A stretch of DNA of 62,000 nucleotides from Prorocentrum cordatum. Its lineage: Eukaryota > Sar > Dinophyceae > Prorocentrales > Prorocentraceae. Each line of letters starts with the position of its first letter. Positions within the stretch are counted from its first letter, which is position 1. Of this stretch, positions 57,679-62,000 are shown piece after piece. The DNA lies in contig CAUYUJ010015504.1 in the NCBI GenBank assembly GCA_963575745.1, forward strand, positions 463,934 to 525,933, read 5' to 3'. The position numbers were made by a program, and so were the translations under genes. The notes under the pieces were generated by a model, which made no database searches, was not told where the DNA came from, and saw nothing but the letters and a program-made list of their open reading frames with translations.

Positions 57679-60209
57679 TCCAGGGCGTTCATCTTCCCGG
57701 TCGCCTCGTCGCGCATCTCCTGTATCATCTTGGTCGCTTGTCCCACGTCGGCCACGTGCATCAGCTTGACCGTCATCCGCTTCCAGGCCTTCCTCAGGGA
57801 GCTCGTCTGGAGGCCGATGCGGGGCCCCGACGTCGGCTGGGGCGGTGACGGAGATGTGGGACGGGTCGAGGCTGCGCTGTCCTGCAGCGGCGGGGATGAC
57901 TGCTCGCTCCCCTCGGACTCCATGTCGGATCCTGGCAGCCTCTCCCAGCTGGTGTCCATCGGCTCCGAGAAGGTGACTGACGGCCGGGGAGTCCCTGGTG
58001 CTGAATTCTTCCTCGAGGCCCCCTCTCGCTTCAGACTGGAGCTTCGCCTCACTGCTGGCGTGCGAGCTCTCCCGGACGCCATGGCTCTCTCGTGTCGGAG
58101 GCTCTTGCTCTCTTGGCCCGTGAGATGAATCGAGGAAATCGGACGTGCTCTCGAGCCCATGGGTCTGGGCGACGGTTGAGGTGAGCTCCGAGAGGTGCCT
58201 CCTGGTCTCTCCGCCGCCTCCTCTCCCTGTGCCACCTCCTCTGGTAACTGTATCCTCCTCAGCTTCTCCTTCTCTTGTACTTCGTGATCTCCCCGTAGTG
58301 CCTCTTGAGTCATTAAGTCGGGTATCCTGGAATCCTGCCGAGCCGATCCCTCTACAGTCCCGGGGGATTCGAGTTCGAGGGGGTCAGAGATGGGCTCTCC
58401 TGAGGCCTCGGGCGTAGAGGAGGGGAGGATGGCGAAGGAGGGAGGCCTGCACACTCGAAACGTGTCATTGTCGAGGCCCGGCCAGTCGCGCCGGGCCCCC
58501 TCAGTAATGTCGAGGTCCCCCGGGAGGCTCTCGTCCAGCAACGCCATGGTGCGATGGCCGGACTTCTGCCTCGTGAGCTTGACGGTGCGGTCGCGCCCCT
58601 CGAAGCGCAGCGTGATCTTGTCCTCGGCCAGGTTCACGACGGCCCCCAGGCTCTCCATCCAGCGCACGGGCAGGAGGAGGGGGACGTCCTCCGCGATCAC
58701 CCTGAAGAGAATGAGGCACCGGATCCCCGCCCTGGTCACCGGCACCATCGCTTCCCCGACGACCCTGGAGCGGCCGCCGATCTCCTTGGCGCTGCTGTTG
58801 CCGTCGGTCTTCCTCACCGGGATTCGCCAGCCCTTCTTGTAGTACTTCTCCTGCAATACCTTCAGCTGCTTCTCGCCCACCAGCGCCTGCCCGGCTGCCG
58901 TGTCCACCATGCCCTCCGGCTCGTCGCCCTCGATGTCCAGGATGAACGTGCCGAGGATCGCCTCCTCCGACTTCGAACGAGGCCCGCCTGGCCCCAGCTC
59001 TCTGTCATCGGGATCTGCTCCCTCCGACCTCGAACGAGGCCCACCTGGCCCCAGCTCTCCGTCATCGGGATCACCTCGTTCCTCCGCGAGTCCCACCTGG
59101 CCTCGCAGAGGCTTGTCGGCTAGCGCTCGTCCGTGGCCCACCTGGCCCCGATCGCAGGGCTCGCCGATCAGCACGTTCCGAAACAGCTCCCGAATCCGAG
59201 GTCCTCCGACGAGGAAGGCGCCGTCGCCCTCGTCCAGCAAGTTCGCCGCCACGTAGAGCGACTTCCCCCCGAGCTCCTTCTTGGGCCGCTGCTCGATCTG
59301 CTTCGGCTTGTGCGGATTGGCGCACTCCTTGCGCCAGTGCCCCTTCTGACCGCAGTTGGCGCACCGCGTCCTCTCCTTGAGGCGGGCGATGCTGAGGCGC
59401 TGCTTGCCCGCCGGCGGGCGTGGCGCCGCCCGGCCTCCGGCTCTCTTGGAGTCGAAGAAGTCGCGGTCTCGGGCGATGGCCTTCTTCAGCTCCCGCGACT
59501 CCGCCCACTTCCGAGGCCGGCCCTCCTTGGTCCTCTTCTCGTCCAGCACCGCGGCCAGGACGGCCGCCGCCTGGTCCTCGTCCAACTCTTGGTTGGCGAT
59601 CGCCTCGTAGAAGGCCAGCGCGTCCTCGGTGTCCAGGATGAGGTCCTCCTCCAGCTCGAAGTAGACCTCGCTGCTGCCGAACACCTCCTCGTCGTCCTCG
59701 TCCTCGTCGTGTCCGACCGCGTGCACCCTCGACTTTTTCTGACTGCTCTTCTTTTTCACGTCCATCTTCTTCAGGCCCTGCTTGATCGACTCCAGATCCT
59801 CACGGCCCTGGGTGATCGAGAGCAGGTTGATCGCATTCTGTTCGCTCAGGTTCGCTCCACTCCTCAACTGCTGAACCTGAACCTGCTCTGGGAGCTCGAG
59901 CCCGTGCCTCTTCGCCGACTTCGCCTGCAGGTCCCGGCGCATCACGTACTGGGTGAACGACTCCCCCGCTCTCATCTCGGTGTCCTCCAGGGCCAGCCTG
60001 AAGCTCTCCTTGGCCTCGTCGCCGTCCTGGTCGCCCCGGCACCTCTTCAGGAAGTCGATGAGGACCTCGATGCCTCCGGGGGCGTCGAGCTCCTCCGCGT
60101 AGTGCAGGAGCCTCTCCTGCATGTCCACGGGCAAGCCGTCGATGACCTTGCCCGCCTGCTGCTCGGCCGGCAGGCCCGTCCTTCTGCTCCATCGCCGCAG
60201 GGCCACTAC
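57279..60209 (-). CDS. copia gag, main part with zinc knuckle and protease
   Basis: 975 codons continuing the upstream gag frame after a stop at 60210-60212; the first codon is GTG, so it is not an independent gene. Early residues are a helical capsid-like region (SFTQYVMRRDLQAKS). A CCHC knuckle C-A-N-C-x4-H-x4-C lies at about 59320-59362. Two 18-residue repeats (DPDDGELGPGGPRSRSEGA type) lie at about 58985-59100. A retropepsin-like protease follows, with MVDTAAGQALVG near 58885-58911. The C-terminus has a second probable zinc site, C-x-H...C-x2-C (CPHPPW, KCLRCSS). The end overlaps the pol open frame by 400 bases. I see no canonical slippery heptamer in the last 150 bases. Confidence 0.9.
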   Translation of the reverse strand, partial: VVALRRWSRRTGLPAEQQAGKVIDGLPVDMQERLLHYAEELDAPGGIEVLIDFLKRCRGDQDGDEAKESFRLALEDTEMRAGESFTQYVMRRDLQAKSAKRHGLELPEQVQVQQLRSGANLSEQNAINLLSITQGREDLESIKQGLKKMDVKKKSSQKKSRVHAVGHDEDEDDEEVFGSSEVYFELEEDLILDTEDALAFYEAIANQELDEDQAAAVLAAVLDEKRTKEGRPRKWAESRELKKAIARDRDFFDSKRAGGRAAPRPPAGKQRLSIARLKERTRCANCGQKGHWRKECANPHKPKQIEQRPKKELGGKSLYVAANLLDEGDGAFLVGGPRIRELFRNVLIGEPCDRGQVGHGRALADKPLRGQVGLAEERGDPDDGELGPGGPRSRSEGADPDDRELGPGGPRSKSEEAILGTFILDIEGDEPEGMVDTAAGQALVGEKQLKVLQEKYYKKGWRIPVRKTDGNSSAKEIGGRSRVVGEAMVPVTRAGIRCLILFRVIAEDVPLLLPVRWMESLGAVVNLAEDKITLRFEGRDRTVKLTRQKSGHRTMALLDESLPGDLDITEGARRDWPGLDNDTFRVCRPPSFAILPSSTPEASGEPISDPLELESPGTVEGSARQDSRIPDLMTQEALRGDHEVQEKEKLRRIQLPEEVAQGEEAAERPGGTSRSSPQPSPRPMGSRARPISSIHLTGQESKSLRHERAMASGRARTPAVRRSSSLKREGASRKNSAPGTPRPSVTFSEPMDTSWERLPGSDMESEGSEQSSPPLQDSAASTRPTSPSPPQPTSGPRIGLQTSSLRKAWKRMTVKLMHVADVGQATKMIQEMRDEATGKMNALECPHPPWAHWESGNQHMRYVKCLRCSSMIGGRDLTHREKQAQQLKKIEKEARRAARTKQLETPPWEPPKVEGRSKEGVKRAARATPAASPGSADTMVETSGSDLNQMMKAIQANSEVVSQLALAIQQLVQKET

Positions 60210-60871
60210 TTAGGTCTCGAGGTGCTCGAATCCTCCCCACGGCTGCGGGCCCTGCGTGTCCGACGGGCGCCACGTAGACGACGATCCTCCGTCGGTGGGT
60301 GCCCACGGCCGTGGCGGTGGCGGAGCCTGCGTCGTCCCGACTGTCAGCTCCATCGCTGCTGCGAGTGGCTGGGTCGGCTGCGCCGGAGCCATCGCCGCCG
60401 CGGGTGGCCGTGCTGGCGGCGTCGCCGGCGCAGGTGCCGACGGAGGGGCCTCGCGCGGTCTTGACGTGCCCGCTGAGGTCGGCTCCTGCGCCGTGGCGGG
60501 GTCGCTCCCGGCCGCTCCGCGCATCAGCGCGTGGGGGAGCGGCGGCTGCCGCGGCCTCTGAATGGTGACCCAGACCTCGCCCTCGTCCGCCTGTGAGCTG
60601 GTCCACCAGTGGTCTGTGTCTTCATTCGCCTGAGAGCTGGTCCACCAGCTGGCTGAGCCCCACCATTCTCTCCACGAGTTCCACCAGCTGGCGTTCTTGT
60701 TCCCTGCCGCGTCGCTCCACGGGTCCCCCTGCAGCCAGGGGTCTGCCTCCTCTGCTGTCGCTGCCGGCAAGGGAGCTCCCACGCGGCCTGTCCCTCGGCT
60801 GCCGCTCCCTGCCGTTGCCGGCTCCTCTCGCGCCCCTTGGTCTCCGCTGGGAGCCTCGGGCGCTGGTGCTG

Positions 60872-60906
<35 letters not shown>

Positions 60907-61001
60907 AGTGCTGCTCTGGCAGCACGCTCCACCTCGTCGGGCGGGGGGGGCTGCTCGCCTCCCTCGGCGGCGCCCGCTGGCCCCTGTCCCTGCCCAACCA
61001 T
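60210..61001 (-). CDS. copia gag, N-terminal part, ended by a premature stop
   Basis: It starts at the ATG 17 bases inside the 5' LTR edge (a GTG lies one codon earlier). About 263 residues: Gly/Ala/Pro-rich, an Ala run from a GCT microsatellite, then a Trp-rich part with two WWTSSQA repeats, then Pro/Ala-rich sequence ending FEHLET. The TAA at 60210-60212 is followed in the same frame by the main gag sequence. This is one frame broken by one stop; a C-to-T change in a CAA codon would explain it. Confidence 0.85.
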
Positions 61002-61004
61002 CAC

Positions 61005-61017
61005 GCTCCTGCTACCA
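61005..61017 (-). promoter_or_regulatory. Primer-binding site, initiator tRNA-Met type
   Basis: Directly after the 5' LTR CA the minus strand reads TGGTAGCAGGAGC, close to the TGGTATCAGAGC used by many copia elements to pair with initiator methionine tRNA. Position and sequence agree. Confidence 0.8.
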
Positions 61018-61255
61018 TGTGAAAGAGGTTCGCGGGCGGATCGAGGGACTCTAGAAGCCCGGGGGCGCGCGGGGCGACGAGCGGGAGGCCCCCTTCCTCC
61101 CGGACGTTTTGCGCGCTTGAGCCACAGCGGTGTCGGACGCAGTCAGCCTGGCACAGGCAGGCCCCCCATTCACACTGAGTACAGTGTGAAGCCTATCAAA
61201 CTTTAAGAACATTCTGGGGGACCTCGTGGGACAGGGGGTCGAGCATTTAAAAACA
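61018..61255 (-). repeat. 5' LTR
   Basis: 238 bp, the upstream partner of 51310-51548. Its minus strand starts TGTTTTTAAATGCTCGACCC and ends CTCTTTCACA. It would hold promoter and polyadenylation signals. No dinoflagellate-specific signal was identified beyond the AT-rich start. Confidence 0.95.
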
Positions 61256-61287
61256 GAGCCCTGGCCCTGCCGCTTCGCTCGGGGACG

Positions 61288-61448
61288 GGCGCCACGAAAG
61301 GGGCCCTGGGACACACAAAGAAATACACACAAATGAAGCGATTCCCCATATTTTCTCACATTTTCTAGGTTTTTGCCCCCCCCTCATATCCCATAGTTTT
61401 CCATATCTTCCTGGGGATCGACGATTACTTGCGTCTGTGTGTGTTCCC
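61288..61448 (+). repeat. Dispersed repeat family 3, copy C
   Basis: GGGACACACAAAGAAATACAC, then CCCCATATTTTCTCACATTT, CCCATAGTTTTCCATATCTT, GATCGACGATTACTTGCG and TGTGTGTGTTCCCC, in the same order as copies A and B. It starts about 30 bases beyond the 5' LTR. Confidence 0.65.
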
Positions 61449-61790
61449 CCCCCCCCCCCCCCCTGATCTTGGAGGGCAGGCGCCGTCGCCCGGTCGACGG
61501 ACGGGGGGGGGGGCGGGCCCCCGACGCCGAGCGCGCGCGCGCGAGGGGGGCCCCTGCCGGTGCCAGAGCGCTGTCCGGGGCGGGGGGGCGGGGGCCTGGC
61601 CGATCGAAGGGGGGGGGGGGGGGCGAAGGGGGGGGGGGGGGGGGGGGGGCGAAGGGGCGGTCGAAGGGGGGGCGACCGAAGGGGGGGGGGGCCCTGTCGG
61701 TGCCAGCGCTGTCTGAGGCGGGGAGGGGGGGGAGGCGGCCTGGCCGACCGAAGGGGGGGGGGGGCGAGGACCCCAGATCTCCGACGATCG
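61449..61790 (+). repeat. Homopolymer C and G tracts
   Basis: A C run of about 15 at 61449 and several G runs (up to about 20 at 61628-61650) with CGAAGGGG and GGTGCCAGCGCTGTC words repeated at about 61560 and 61700. Exact run lengths in such tracts are sequencing-sensitive. Confidence 0.85.
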
Positions 61791-62000
61791 GATCTCCGCT
61801 GGTCGCCTGGGGGGCGCCACTGCACGAGGGCGGGCGCCGCCGCCCGGGCGCAGGGCTCGCTCCACTGGCGCAGGGGGTGCCTTCCCCACGAAGGGCGGTG
61901 CGAGGCCAGACCTTCGACGGGGCCAACCAGCGCCCGCCTCGCCCCGGGGGGGGGGCGCGGGGGCCCGCGGGTCGGCCAAGCGCGGCGCGCGGCGAGCTTC
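61791..62000. other. Unassigned GC-rich end of window
   Basis: No motif in any frame. Nothing further is supported. Confidence 0.3.

Larger units (their letters stand above)
51310..61255 (-). mobile_element. Complete copia-type LTR retrotransposon with methyltransferase-like domain
   Basis: A 9946-bp element on the minus strand, bounded by LTRs of 239 and 238 bp that begin TG and end CA. The candidate target duplication is GAGC (51306-51309 and 61256-61259); copia elements usually make 5 bp, so one mismatch is possible. Internal order: primer-binding site, gag with CCHC knuckle and protease, then pol with methyltransferase-like domain, integrase, reverse transcriptase and RNase H. Integrase before RT identifies the copia (Ty1) order. 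An in-frame stop in gag and a changed RT active site indicate a defective copy. LTR identity of about 97 percent implies a fairly recent insertion. Confidence 0.95.

Overview
The window looks like nuclear DNA from a large, repeat-swollen dinoflagellate genome. It is GC-rich, packed with trinucleotide and hexanucleotide microsatellites, and its only convincing proteins are retroelement proteins of lineages I associate with dinoflagellates (RNase H plus endonuclease plus reverse transcriptase LINEs with zinc fingers, and a copia-type LTR element). I see no bacterial operon, no confident host gene, and no rRNA, tRNA or CRISPR. A species call is not possible by eye; a Prorocentrum- or Symbiodinium-like dinoflagellate is my guess.

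Layout. 0.5-2.7 kb: a TTGTGCAAC-based tandem array that flips orientation near 2.33 kb. 2.7-17.2 kb: GC-rich noncoding DNA with long CCT/GGA, GAC and GGTCGTC microsatellites, several hairpin or MITE-like elements (one with a 10-bp target duplication at 7.25 kb) and short dispersed repeats. 17.36-25.2 kb: plus-strand LINE A, with ORF1 (zinc motif and coiled coil) followed 14 bp later by ORF2, which is broken by two frameshifts. Its reconstructed domain order is RNase H, endonuclease, reverse transcriptase, two C2H2-like fingers, then a cytosine-methyltransferase-like domain. 25.2-38 kb: noncoding DNA, a decayed LINE 3' end (LINE B, minus strand, about 28.3-29.4 kb), a very GC-rich block with weak ORFs, a CT tract, inverted repeat arrays at 33.8-35.6 kb, a strict 64-bp satellite at 36.2-36.75 kb and GAT microsatellites. 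38.2-43.1 kb: minus-strand LINE C (endonuclease and reverse transcriptase with intact YVDD, a zinc finger and a C-terminal domain). 43-51 kb: microsatellites and minisatellites, including an approximately 89-bp array. 51.31-61.26 kb: a complete minus-strand copia-type LTR element (LTRs of 239/238 bp, primer-binding site, gag, pol). The window ends in G homopolymers.

The main biological point is that LINE A and the copia element, which are unrelated retrotransposon classes, both carry a divergent cytosine-C5-methyltransferase-like domain. The two share the ordered signature LFS, D, PxC, EHP, KKPT and TYP. Methyltransferases captured by retrotransposons are known in dinoflagellates; the EHP/KKPT/TYP variant shared across two classes, and the RNase H placed before the endonuclease in LINE A, deserve attention. 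Both element copies look dead: LINE A has frameshifts and lost endonuclease residues; the copia copy has a stop in gag and VDN in place of VDD in its reverse transcriptase.
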